Positions 1 to 6,246 are shown, numbered from the stretch's first letter. The stretch is 13,315 nucleotides of DNA from an uncultured Clostridium sp. (GCA_900553865.1 USFC01000044.1:1-13315), one strand, 5' to 3'. Numbers and translations are program-made. Notes: a model not told the origin generated them from the letters alone.

Positions 1-163
1 TTTCTTCCTCAGCAACCGGCTTTACTGCTTCTTTTTTCGGCTCTTCTTTTGCAGGAGCTGCTGTTGTTTTTACTGCCGGTTTAGCGACCGGTTTTACAGC
101 TGGCTTTGCTGCAGTTTTTGCTGTTGTTGTTTTTGATACTTTGTTTGCCTTGTTCGTAGTCAT
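1..163 (-). CDS. Lys/Ala/Pro-rich protein, N-terminal part only
   Basis: The reading frame starts at ATG 163-161 and stays open to the window edge (54 codons visible). A Shine-Dalgarno GGAGGG (complement of 170-175) lies 6 bases upstream. The visible protein begins MTTNKANKVSKTTTAKTAAK and continues as a low-complexity stretch of Lys, Ala, Pro, Thr and Val with repeated KPV/KPA units, turning acidic (EE) at the edge. Such a tail resembles the flexible basic N-terminus found on several small clostridial proteins (for example DUF6465-type proteins) or histone-like proteins, but the folded domain lies outside the window, so no function can be assigned. Codon choice (CCG, GTC, GCT) is less AT-biased than in the other genes, as often seen in highly expressed or repeat-built genes. 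Confidence 0.7.
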   Translation of the reverse strand, partial: MTTNKANKVSKTTTAKTAAKPAVKPVAKPAVKTTAAPAKEEPKKEAVKPVAEEE

Positions 164-214
164 CTGAATCCCTCCATTACTTCTGATAAAACATTGTATC
201 ATAATATGTAAAAT

Positions 215-243
215 ATTATACATGTTTTATTAATTCTTTACAA
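215..243 (-). promoter_or_regulatory. sigma-A promoter of the Lys/Ala/Pro-rich gene
   Basis: On the minus strand TTGTAA (243-238) is followed after exactly 17 bases by a perfect TATAAT (220-215). Transcription would start near 208, giving a leader of about 45 bases before the ATG at 163. This is one of the better-matched promoters in the window. Confidence 0.6.
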
Positions 244-306
244 TTGCTATTATGACTAAAAAAAAACCGTTTGTCAAATAAATACATACACTTTCACCAA
301 AAACTC

Positions 307-335
307 TTTACTTTTTTTCTTCTATCACGTAAAAT
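307..335 (+). promoter_or_regulatory. possible sigma-A promoter upstream of spmA
   Basis: TTTACT (307-312), 17 bases, TAAAAT (330-335). It matches 4/6 and 5/6 consensus positions. It would give a leader of about 210 bases before spmA, or could serve the doubtful small ORF at 394. In B. subtilis spmA-spmB is read by sigma-E; I found no convincing sigma-E pair here. The rest of 164-552 is AT-rich sequence without a recognisable RNA or terminator. Confidence 0.3.
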
Positions 336-393
336 AAGGATAAATACTAGCGCAATGGATATAATAAATGCGTAAGAAAGGAAGGATATTAAA

Positions 394-471
394 ATGAAAA
401 AATTTGTAAAAATCTGTAAAATAAAAAATACAGCATTAATGAATAATAGCATAATAGAAAGAATAATATAA
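394..471 (+). CDS. doubtful 25-codon small ORF upstream of spmA
   Basis: ATG at 394 is preceded at 8 bases by a good purine-rich site (AAAGGAAGGA, ending at 385). The 25-residue product is basic at the N-terminus (MKKFVKICKIKN) with an Ile-rich end and contains one Cys. It has no recognisable family. In DNA this rich in A and T short ORFs occur by chance, so only the ribosome site and the possible promoter at 307-335 support it. It could equally be part of the spmA leader. Confidence 0.22.
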   Translation: MKKFVKICKIKNTALMNNSIIERII

Positions 472-552
472 AAAAGAAAAGGTAAAATCTGTAATTTATT
501 TATTTCCTAAAAAATAAATAAGCTTTGCTAAGTATAAAAACAAGGAGAGAAA

Positions 553-1164
553 ATGTTAAATATTATATGGCCTGTATTTATATTAATATCATTTATTTAT
601 GCGATATTAAATGGAAATTTAAATGAGATGAATAATTCTATTTTTTCCTCAGCTGCAAGTGCAGTAGAACTTTGTATTACTTTTTTAGGAACTATTTGTT
701 TATGGACAGGAATTATGAAAATAGCACAAGAAACTACCTTGGTTAATAAATTAACCAATATTTTAAAACCATTTATTAATTTTTTATTTCCAGATTGCAA
801 AAATAATGAAAAAGCTAAAAAAGAAATTTCTATGAATATGGTTGCAAATATATTAGGTCTTGGAAATGCAGCAACACCATTAGGTTTAAAAGCCATGAAA
901 ACTTTGCAAAAAGATAATGAAAAAAGAGATACAGTTTCAAATTCTATGGCAATGTTTATAGTAATAAATACAGCTTCTATGCAATTAATTCCTACAACAG
1001 TAATTGCAATAAGAAATTCTTTTAATTCTACAAATTCTACACAAATTATTCTTCCTGTGTGGGTGGCAACAATAGGAGCATTTATAGCAGCAGTAACGGC
1101 TACCAAAATATTTATTTATTTTGACAAAAAGAAAAATGAAAATATTTTTAGAAAAAATAAGTAA
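553..1164 (+). CDS. spmA: spore maturation protein A
   Basis: SpmA is an integral membrane protein of the nucleoside-recognition (gate) family that acts with SpmB. In B. subtilis the pair is needed for full dehydration of the spore core and heat resistance. The 203-residue protein has membrane segments near residues 2-20, 37-55, 130-150 and 165-190. The family hallmark NMVANILGLGNAATPLGLKA lies at about residues 95-114, and the length fits the family (about 195-200). The ATG is preceded by AAGGAGA at 542-548. The gene is followed after 44 bases by spmB, so the two are almost certainly co-transcribed. A companion dacB, which precedes the pair in B. subtilis, is absent. The C-terminus is a short Lys/Asn-rich tail. 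Confidence is high from the hallmark motif and the spmB partner. Confidence 0.95.
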   Translation: MLNIIWPVFILISFIYAILNGNLNEMNNSIFSSAASAVELCITFLGTICLWTGIMKIAQETTLVNKLTNILKPFINFLFPDCKNNEKAKKEISMNMVANILGLGNAATPLGLKAMKTLQKDNEKRDTVSNSMAMFIVINTASMQLIPTTVIAIRNSFNSTNSTQIILPVWVATIGAFIAAVTATKIFIYFDKKKNENIFRKNK

Positions 1165-1208
1165 TTGAAAAAAATATTATTTAAGTAAAGAAAAGAGATG
1201 AATTTAAT

Positions 1209-1736
1209 TTGAAATTTATTAATTATATATCATCAGCAGCAATACCAATTATAATGGTATTAATAATTATTTATGGTTTAATAGAAAAAAATAAAGTATA
1301 TGATACTTTTATAGATGGCGCAAAAGAAGGTATGGAAATAGTTGTAAAATTATTTCCAACTTTACTTGGAATTTTTGTTGCAGTTGGAGTATTAAGAAGT
1401 TCAGGAGTTTTAGATTTTATTATAAAAATAATTTCTCCAATAACAAATATATTAAATATTCCGGGGGAAATTATGCCACTTGCAATAGTAAGGCCAATTT
1501 CTGGGAGTGCTTCCACAGCTGTGGCAACAGATATAATAAGTAAGTGTGGAGTGGATTCAAAAATAGGTTTAATTGCTTCTACCCTTATGGGGTCTACAGA
1601 AACAACTTTATATACTATTGCAATTTATACAAGTGCAGTGGGAGTAAAGAAAATTAAATTTGTATTAGCTGCTGCTTTAATAGGAGATGTGGTCGGGATG
1701 TTGATTTCTGTAGGAATATGGGGATTTTTGTCGTAA
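1209..1736 (+). CDS. spmB: spore maturation protein B
   Basis: SpmB is the membrane partner of SpmA in spore-core dehydration. The 175-residue frame begins with a TTG codon at 1209, with a GAGATG-type ribosome site at 1195-1200, 8 bases upstream. Starting there keeps the first hydrophobic segment (residues 9-24); the next in-frame Met (residue 16) would cut through it. The family signature is clear: RPISGSAS at residues 95-102 and a GSTETTLYT segment near 128-136, typical of gate-domain proteins. Further membrane segments lie at about 48-62 and 145-173. Length agrees with B. subtilis SpmB (about 178). No terminator is evident before the strong promoter at 1745, which begins 8 bases after the stop. 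Confidence 0.95.
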   Translation: MKFINYISSAAIPIIMVLIIIYGLIEKNKVYDTFIDGAKEGMEIVVKLFPTLLGIFVAVGVLRSSGVLDFIIKIISPITNILNIPGEIMPLAIVRPISGSASTAVATDIISKCGVDSKIGLIASTLMGSTETTLYTIAIYTSAVGVKKIKFVLAAALIGDVVGMLISVGIWGFLS

Positions 1737-1744
1737 AGTTTTTC

Positions 1745-1773
1745 TTGACAAATTAAAAATAATAGTGTATTAT
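1745..1773 (+). promoter_or_regulatory. strong sigma-A promoter for the 33-aa peptide gene
   Basis: A perfect TTGACA (1745-1750), a 17-base spacer, then TATTAT (1768-1773), matching 11 of 12 consensus positions. The predicted start is near 1780, giving a leader of about 25 bases to the ATG at 1805. It begins only 8 bases after the spmB stop, so the peptide gene has its own transcript rather than depending on spmAB. Confidence 0.65.
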
Positions 1774-1784
1774 GTGTACATAAT
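1769..1784. promoter_or_regulatory. operator-like palindrome over the -10 and start site
   Basis: ATTATGT and ACATAAT form perfect 7-bp arms around a GT spacer. The palindrome covers most of the -10 hexamer and the predicted start of transcription, the usual place for a repressor to block initiation. No regulator gene is adjacent, and in AT-rich DNA a chance palindrome is possible. Confidence 0.35.
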
Positions 1785-1804
1785 TTATTCAAGGAAGTTA
1801 AAAA

Positions 1805-1906
1805 ATGTTTATTCAAATTTTATTATTAATTTTATTATATTTTTTTATTCGAAAAATTATTATCTTAATTTTGTCTAAAAAAATCCAAAAAAAAATAAAC
1901 AAATAA
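1805..1906 (+). CDS. 33-aa hydrophobic small membrane peptide (type I toxin-like in form)
   Basis: ATG at 1805 has an AAGGAAG ribosome site at 1791-1797, 7 bases upstream, and lies just behind a near-consensus promoter. The peptide has one hydrophobic segment over residues 2-23 (FIQILLLILLYFF, then IR and a run of Ile/Leu) followed by a strongly basic tail (SKKIQKKINK). This is the layout of small membrane proteins and of type I toxin-antitoxin peptides (TxpA, BsrG, Fst), which have a membrane helix and a charged tail. I see no sequence match to a named family and found no convincing antisense promoter for an RNA antitoxin. AT-rich sequence favours Ile/Leu/Phe/Lys codons by chance, so the expression signals, not the composition, are the main support. 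Confidence 0.45.
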   Translation: MFIQILLLILLYFFIRKIIILILSKKIQKKINK

Positions 1907-1918
1907 TGTTTATTAATT
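1894..1918 (+). terminator. weak hairpin at the end of the small peptide gene
   Basis: AATAAAC (1894-1900) and GTTTATT (1908-1914) form a perfect 7-bp stem around a 7-base loop containing the stop codon at 1904-1906, followed by AATTTTAT. The stem is nearly all A-T and the T-run is interrupted, so termination is uncertain. Confidence 0.25.
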
Positions 1919-1953
1919 TTATCTTGAAAAATTATCTAAAAATGTTATTACTC

Positions 1954-2126
1954 TTGTAGAGGGATAATTTTAAAAAAGCATATTAATCCCCCCATTAATA
2001 TAAAAAAATAAAAAATAAAACTCTCTTTTGTTTAAAAATATTATTTAGATTAAGCCCCTAAATATTTAACAAATAAAGATACGTAAACGATGAATTACTT
2101 ACAAACCCGTCCATATCCCTCTACAA
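1954..2126. repeat. 173-bp segment bounded by a 13-bp inverted repeat, C-rich loops inside
   Basis: TTGTAGAGGGATA (1954-1966) recurs inverted and unchanged at 2114-2126. Inside, ATATTAAT (1980-1987) and ATTAATAT (1994-2001) form an 8-bp stem with a pure CCCCCC loop. GGGATAAT at 1961-1968 can alternatively pair with ATTAATCCC at 1982-1990 with one bulge. Further C-runs occur at 2055-2058 and 2105-2112. The stretch has no ORF with a ribosome site. It could be a structured small RNA with C-rich seed loops, the 3' end of the rlmH transcript, or a small palindromic element; no target-site duplication is visible at its ends. Confidence 0.35.
2034..2068 (-). terminator. possible terminator of the murA-walJ-rlmH operon
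   Basis: Read on the minus strand, AAATA and TTTAG pair with CTAAA and TATTT (5 + 5 bp, a TAA bulge, a 9-base G-rich loop), followed by a short T-run (complement of 2034-2038). It lies about 75 bases past the rlmH stop. The 8-bp hairpin at 1980-2001 followed on the minus strand by TGC and six T is a second candidate. Both are weak. Confidence 0.25.
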
Positions 2127-2141
2127 CTTAAATTATATAAA

Positions 2142-2621
2142 TTAGTGATGATAATTTTCACAATTCATTATTTTAAAACCCCTAAATAATTGCTCTAATA
2201 AAAATAAACGAATTAATGGATGAGGAAAAGTCATTTTAGAAAAACATATTAATTCTTTTGCATTAGCTAAAAGTTCATCTGTCATGCCTAATGTACCTCC
2301 AATTAAAAACGTAATATGTGAAGTAATTAGGGATAAATTTTGTATTTTTTCTGAAAATTGAGTAGAAGTATAATTTTTTCCTTTTAAATCTAAAGCAATA
2401 ATATAACTATCTTTTTTTATATGAGATAAAATTAAATTACTTTCTTTTTGTTTTATTTCAAAAGATAGACTATCATTTAATTTAGAAGGAAGTTTTTCAT
2501 CAGGAAGCTCAATAATATTTAAAATACAATATTTTGAAAGACGTTTTTGGTATTCTGCAATTGCATCTTTTAAATAACTTTCACGTATTTTTCCAACACA
2601 AACAATATCTATATGTAACAT
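2142..2621 (-). CDS. rlmH: 23S rRNA (pseudouridine-1915-N3)-methyltransferase
   Basis: RlmH uses S-adenosylmethionine to methylate N3 of pseudouridine 1915 in helix 69 of 23S rRNA, acting on assembled 70S ribosomes. It is a SPOUT-class, trefoil-knot dimer. The 159-residue length is exactly the family norm. Visible landmarks are the N-terminal MLHIDIVCVGKIRESYLKDA, the SAM-binding loop FLIGGTLGMTDELL near residues 105-118, SKMTFPHPLIRLFLLEQLFRG at about 128-148 and the terminal NYHH, all characteristic. GGAGC in the complement of 2627-2631 serves the ATG at 2621. It is the last gene of a tight operon, 14 bases after walJ. In B. subtilis rlmH also lies close to walJ, so the pairing is conserved. 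Confidence 0.96.
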   Translation of the reverse strand: MLHIDIVCVGKIRESYLKDAIAEYQKRLSKYCILNIIELPDEKLPSKLNDSLSFEIKQKESNLILSHIKKDSYIIALDLKGKNYTSTQFSEKIQNLSLITSHITFLIGGTLGMTDELLANAKELICFSKMTFPHPLIRLFLLEQLFRGFKIMNCENYHH

Positions 2622-2635
2622 AATGCTCCTTTCCT

Positions 2636-3424
2636 TTAACTAACATCTATAATAGGACTTACTTCATAACGATTTGCAATACTTAAACTTAAATTATTTT
2701 CATTATAATTATGTTCAATAAGCTCCTCCACAACAGTTTTATAAGCAAGTTCTGGAAAATTATTTTCTTTACTTAAATGCCCAAGCATTACCTTATTTAA
2801 GCCATGGTTTGTTAAATATGAAATAGTTTTTCCTGCATCAGAATTAGAAAGATGGCCATTAGGGCCTTTAATACGTTCTTTTAAAACATATGGATATGGA
2901 GAACATTTTAAAATTTCAGGTTCATAATTTGCTTCTAACAAAAGAAAAGAACTATTACTTAAATTTGTAATTATTTCTTTATTCATATGGCCAACATCTG
3001 TTGCAATGCTCATTTTTTTATTATCATGAAAAAGGTTAAAGCCACAAGGGTTTGCAGCATCATGAGGAATAGGAAAAGGATTTACTTCAATATCTCCAAT
3101 TTTAAATTTATTAAATGTAAAGGTTTTAATATTTTCCTCATTCATCTTTTCTTTATGTTTTGGCATAGCATTCCAAGTTTCTACATTTGCATAAACAGGA
3201 ACATTATATTTTTTAGAAAAAACAGATAATCCTTTTATATGGTCTGAATGCTCATGTGTAATTAAAATGGCATCTATTGAATATGGGTCAACATTAATTT
3301 TTGCAAGAGCCTCTGTAATTTTTTTTGCACTTTCTCCAATATCTACTAATATTTTTGTTGTATTACTTTGTACAATAGAAGAATTTCCTGTACTACCACT
3401 ATATAAACTACAAAATTGAAACAT
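2636..3424 (-). CDS. walJ: WalJ/YycJ-type metallo-beta-lactamase-fold hydrolase
   Basis: This is a metallo-beta-lactamase-fold protein of the WalJ (YycJ) group, which in Bacillus and relatives is encoded beside the WalRK cell-wall two-component genes. Its cellular substrate is unsettled; exonuclease activity and a link to cell-wall/division control have been proposed. The start MFQFCSLYSGSTGNSS is typical. The metal-binding motif THEHSDH lies at residues 56-62, with His121, Asp143, His191 (GHLSN) and His216 (LGHLS) as further candidate ligands. Length (262) matches the family (about 264). AGAGGT upstream of the ATG at 3424 is a good ribosome site. Only 14 bases separate it from murA upstream and from rlmH downstream. 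No walRK genes are present in the window. Confidence 0.9.
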   Translation of the reverse strand: MFQFCSLYSGSTGNSSIVQSNTTKILVDIGESAKKITEALAKINVDPYSIDAILITHEHSDHIKGLSVFSKKYNVPVYANVETWNAMPKHKEKMNEENIKTFTFNKFKIGDIEVNPFPIPHDAANPCGFNLFHDNKKMSIATDVGHMNKEIITNLSNSSFLLLEANYEPEILKCSPYPYVLKERIKGPNGHLSNSDAGKTISYLTNHGLNKVMLGHLSKENNFPELAYKTVVEELIEHNYNENNLSLSIANRYEVSPIIDVS

Positions 3425-3438
3425 TTTATTTTTACCTC

Positions 3439-4707
3439 TTAAATCTCTTCATCAACTACTCTTTGAATATTTGCACCAATACCTCTAAATTTTTCCTCTA
3501 TATTTTCATAGCCACGGTCTATATGTACAAGGTTTGTTATACTTGTTTCACCTTTTGCTACTATTCCAGCAATAATTAGAGCTGCACCAGCACGTAAGTC
3601 TGTCGCTTCAACAGGTGCACCATATAATTCTTTTACACCTTCAAAAATAGCAGATTTTCCTTGTGCTGTAATATTAGCCCCCATTTTATTAAGCTCAGCA
3701 GTGTATTGAAAACGTGAATCCCATATACCTTCATTTATAATGCTTGTACCATTAGCTAAAGCTAAGCATACACCAATTTGAGGTTGAAGGTCTGTTGGAA
3801 AACCAGGATATGGCATAGTTTTTATATTAGCCTTATTTGGTCTTTTATTTGCAAAAACATGAATAGAATCATCATTATATTCTACATTTGCACCCATTTC
3901 TAATATTTTTGCAGTTAAACAATCTAAATGTTCAGGAATGCAATTTTTTATTAATAAATCACCTTTAGTTGCAACTGCTGCAAGCATAAAAGTTCCGGCT
4001 TCAATTTGGTCTGGCACAACACTATAAGAAGTATTTCCAACAAGTTTTTCTACACCATTTATTTTTATAACATCAGTTCCAGCACCACGAATATCAGCAC
4101 CCATAGCATTTAAAAAGTTAGCCACATCAACAATATGAGGTTCTTTTGCAGCATTTTCTATAATAGTTGTGCCTTGTGCTAAAACACTAGCAAGCATAAT
4201 ATTTATAGTTGCTCCAACAGAAACCATATCAAGGTAAATAGAAGTACCAACAAGCTTTTTAGCGGTTGCTGTAATTTTTCCTTGGGAAACTTCAACATTT
4301 GCTCCTAAAGCTTCAAAACCTTTTATATGTTGGTCAATAGGCCTTGCACCCAAGTTACATCCGCCAGGTAGACCAACAACAGCAGATTTACATCTGCCAA
4401 GCAATGAACCGATTAAATAGTATGAAGCACGAAATTTGCTAGTCATATCTATAGGAGCATTTGCACAAGTAATATTTCTAGTATCTATAGTAACTTCGTT
4501 AGGAGTATTCCAAGTTAATTTTGCTCCTAATTCTTGTAATATTTTACACGAAATTTTTACATCACTTATAGCAGGAATATTAGAAATTGTACAAATACCA
4601 TCTATTAATAATGTAGCTGGTATTATTGCGACCGCAGCATTTTTTGCTCCACTTATTATTACTTCTCCCTTAAGGCGTGTACCGCCATGTATTACTAACT
4701 TATCCAA
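3439..4707 (-). CDS. murA: UDP-N-acetylglucosamine 1-carboxyvinyltransferase
   Basis: MurA transfers enolpyruvate from phosphoenolpyruvate to UDP-N-acetylglucosamine, the first committed step of peptidoglycan synthesis in the cytoplasm, and is the fosfomycin target. I place the start at TTG 4707, not at the longer TTG at 4740. GGAGGT (complement of 4715-4720) sits 7 bases before 4707, and the protein then begins MDKLVIHGGTRLKGEV, as MurA proteins do, with 422 residues. Lys22-Asn23 (SGAKN) match the substrate-binding pair, and Cys117 in LPGGCNLGARP is the catalytic cysteine attacked by fosfomycin; an Asp replacement that gives resistance is absent. The gene heads the murA-walJ-rlmH operon and has its own promoter at 4799-4827. 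Low-GC Gram-positives often carry a second MurA elsewhere, so this could be either paralogue. Confidence 0.96.
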   Translation of the reverse strand: MDKLVIHGGTRLKGEVIISGAKNAAVAIIPATLLIDGICTISNIPAISDVKISCKILQELGAKLTWNTPNEVTIDTRNITCANAPIDMTSKFRASYYLIGSLLGRCKSAVVGLPGGCNLGARPIDQHIKGFEALGANVEVSQGKITATAKKLVGTSIYLDMVSVGATINIMLASVLAQGTTIIENAAKEPHIVDVANFLNAMGADIRGAGTDVIKINGVEKLVGNTSYSVVPDQIEAGTFMLAAVATKGDLLIKNCIPEHLDCLTAKILEMGANVEYNDDSIHVFANKRPNKANIKTMPYPGFPTDLQPQIGVCLALANGTSIINEGIWDSRFQYTAELNKMGANITAQGKSAIFEGVKELYGAPVEATDLRAGAALIIAGIVAKGETSITNLVHIDRGYENIEEKFRGIGANIQRVVDEEI

Positions 4708-4756
4708 AAGAATTACCTCCAAGTTATTTATTTCATTCAATTATTACTTTTCAAAT

Positions 4757-4790
4757 AAAAAATAGAATATAATAACATATTCTATTTTTT
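4757..4790 (-). terminator. 14-bp perfect hairpin: spoIIR terminator or murA leader structure
   Basis: Positions 4757-4770 and 4777-4790 are perfect 14-bp complements around a 6-base loop, with six T at the 3' side on either strand. As seen from spoIIR, 38 bases past its stop, it is a good intrinsic terminator despite the A-T-rich stem. It also lies at or just after the predicted murA start of transcription, so it would form the very 5' end of the murA transcript. Confidence 0.6.
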
Positions 4791-4798
4791 ACATAACA

Positions 4799-4827
4799 TT
4801 TATATCATATTTTATTAGAATTTACAA
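4799..4827 (-). promoter_or_regulatory. sigma-A promoter of murA
   Basis: On the minus strand TTGTAA (4827-4822), 17 bases, TATAAA (4804-4799), with TGA directly before the -10 forming an extended -10 (TGnTATAAA). It begins at the base after the spoIIR stop codon. The predicted start is near 4792, giving an 85-base leader that opens with the hairpin at 4790-4757. Confidence 0.55.
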
Positions 4828-5493
4828 CTATTTTTTTGCAGTTAATAAGTCATTATTCATAAACCATTCTATTAAAGCAATTTTAAATTTTATTTCAGGT
4901 GAATTTTCATTTGTAACAATAGAATATTCTTCATCATTTAGCTCCTGTTTAATAAGTTCTTTAGAATCATCTGGTACTATTCCAGAAGTAACATTTACAA
5001 AGCATAAAGGAGGAAACATCACACACCACCAGTTTTGTCCTTTAGCATCGCCTATTTTTACTCTAAGAGCATCATAATATCCAGCAGGAAGCTCTACATC
5101 TCCGTAAGTTTTGGTAGGAAAAGAAAAGTTACCAAACTCTATAGTTACAGGATAAGAATATCCATTTTCTTTAATAGTTTTATTTGCAATATCTAAAAAA
5201 TTTTGCTCATGTAATTTTGCCAAAATTATAGCTTCTTCTTTAGATTTTACATTTGAACAAATAGAGTTCATATATTCAATTAAACTATCTCTTACTTTAT
5301 ATTTTAAATCTTGGTCCTCCTTTGAATCGCTATTTGCAATAACATGGAGGCGAAAAACACTACTTTCAATATTGCTAGAAACCGCATTTACGTAAGAGAT
5401 AGCAGATATTGAAATATACAAAAATAATAAAAATAGTAAAATTAAGGAATTTTTTACTTTCTTATTGCATATAATAGATAATATAGTTTTCAT
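4828..5493 (-). CDS. spoIIR: stage II sporulation protein R
   Basis: SpoIIR is made in the forespore under sigma-F and secreted into the intermembrane space, where it triggers SpoIIGA to cleave pro-sigma-E in the mother cell. The start is ATG 5493 (MKTILSIICNKKVKNS). GGAGGA in the complement of 5501-5506 lies 7 bases before it, while the longer in-frame TTG at 5508 overlaps that ribosome site. The 221-residue protein has a signal/membrane segment at about residues 15-33, then the characteristic FRLHVIANSDSKEDQDLKYK at 47-66. The family's LPAGYYDALRVKIG and NWWCVMFPPLCFV segments follow. Length is normal. No clear sigma-F promoter could be read in the 225 bases upstream. It is divergent from the unrecognised gene at 5719 and is separated from murA by a hairpin. 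Confidence 0.94.
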   Translation of the reverse strand: MKTILSIICNKKVKNSLILLFLLFLYISISAISYVNAVSSNIESSVFRLHVIANSDSKEDQDLKYKVRDSLIEYMNSICSNVKSKEEAIILAKLHEQNFLDIANKTIKENGYSYPVTIEFGNFSFPTKTYGDVELPAGYYDALRVKIGDAKGQNWWCVMFPPLCFVNVTSGIVPDDSKELIKQELNDEEYSIVTNENSPEIKFKIALIEWFMNNDLLTAKK

Positions 5494-5656
5494 ATTACAA
5501 TCCTCCAAAAATGTATTTCATTTCTTTATAATTTAAGTATTTACAAATAAAAAAATTATATACATATTTGGAAAAAATTTATTTGCATACAAAATTTACA
5601 AGAAAAAAAGAGGTGAAAAACGTCGAAAAATAGGGAAAAGTTTATTTGTAATATGA

Positions 5657-5685
5657 TTGACATATTTGTAAAATAATGGTAAAAT
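5657..5685 (+). promoter_or_regulatory. strong extended -10 sigma-A promoter of the 5719 gene
   Basis: Perfect TTGACA (5657-5662), 17-base spacer, TAAAAT (5680-5685), preceded by TGG (5677-5679), giving an extended -10. The start is expected near 5692, 27 bases before the ATG at 5719. Confidence 0.7.
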
Positions 5686-5691
5686 TTACCA
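5677..5691. promoter_or_regulatory. operator-like palindrome over the -10
   Basis: TGGTAAA and TTTACCA are perfect 7-bp arms around a single central A. The palindrome covers the entire extended -10 and the bases up to the start of transcription, so a bound repressor would exclude RNA polymerase. The identity of any regulator is unknown. Confidence 0.4.
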
Positions 5692-5718
5692 AAAGAAAAC
5701 AAAAGAGGAGGCTAAAAG

Positions 5719-6246
5719 ATGGAAGTTCAAGAAAAGAATTTTACAAAATTATGTAGTTTTTATGTAAGTGATTGGCATTTGGTAACAATGTTACTTCCTT
5801 ATATAAATAAAAAAATAAATGAACAAGCAAAAATAGCCACAATCCTAGAAAATGATATTCAAGAAAATGTAAAAACATTAGTTGAAAAATTAAATTTAAA
5901 AAATGCAGAAAAAATTTTAAATTTAAATTGGAAAAAAGTTAGAACAGAAAAACAAAATTTACATACAGTAGGGAAAAATCAAGAATTAATAATAATAGTT
6001 AATGGTAATAGAGAATTTATAAAAAAACAAAATGAAAGGTTAGAAAAATATTTTTCTACACATTTTATTAATGGAGCAATAAAAATAATTAATTGTTATG
6101 AAGTAATAGGATTAGAAGGAAGCATTAATGAAATATTAGATGAACATGATAAAATATTAAATACATCAGGAGAAAAAGAAATTAATGAAATTTTTGAAGA
6201 TTATAAAAAAAGTGAAAAAATTATACCAAAAGAAAAAGTAGTTTAA
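5719..6246 (+). CDS. unrecognised 175-aa soluble protein, divergent from spoIIR
   Basis: I do not recognise this protein. It starts at ATG 5719 behind GAGGAGG (5705-5711) and a near-consensus promoter, and is followed by a good terminator, so it is a real, separately transcribed gene. The 175 residues carry no signal peptide or membrane helix. The N-terminal part contains CSFYVSDWHLVTMLLPYINK (residues 12-31), which looks like a conserved core. A predicted mixed alpha/beta middle (QELIIIVNGNREFIKKQN, about 90-107) and an acidic, Lys-rich C-terminus follow. One Cys lies at residue 12 and another near 134. Its position opposite spoIIR, with an operator-like palindrome, makes a role around sporulation or growth-phase control possible but unproven. 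It does not resemble YtxC or other named sporulation families that I can recall. Confidence 0.75.
   Translation: MEVQEKNFTKLCSFYVSDWHLVTMLLPYINKKINEQAKIATILENDIQENVKTLVEKLNLKNAEKILNLNWKKVRTEKQNLHTVGKNQELIIIVNGNREFIKKQNERLEKYFSTHFINGAIKIINCYEVIGLEGSINEILDEHDKILNTSGEKEINEIFEDYKKSEKIIPKEKVV

Noticed and set aside
285..292. CATACACT, a match to the sigma-E -10 consensus, upstream of spmA
   Set aside because: No sigma-E -35 element at 13-15 bases upstream, and it lies 260 bases from spmA.
597..1106. Long minus-strand ORF opposite spmA (and similar ones opposite the mutase, pyrophosphorylase and dnaX)
   Set aside because: Shadows of real genes: no ribosome sites, compositions mirror the sense strand, and the sense frames carry family motifs.
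1900..1980. Antisense RNA promoter that would complete a type I toxin-antitoxin pair with the 33-aa peptide
   Set aside because: Minus-strand TAAAAT-like hexamers are present, but none has a plausible -35 at 16-18 bases; the antitoxin is therefore not claimed.
2058..2114. 18-codon minus-strand ORF beginning MDGFVSNSS downstream of rlmH
   Set aside because: The AGAGGG before it is only 2 bases from the ATG, too close for a ribosome site, and it lies within the inverted-repeat segment.
4708..4740. Longer murA start at TTG 4740
   Set aside because: It has no ribosome site and would overlap the GGAGGT that serves TTG 4707; the extra 11 residues are not family-like.
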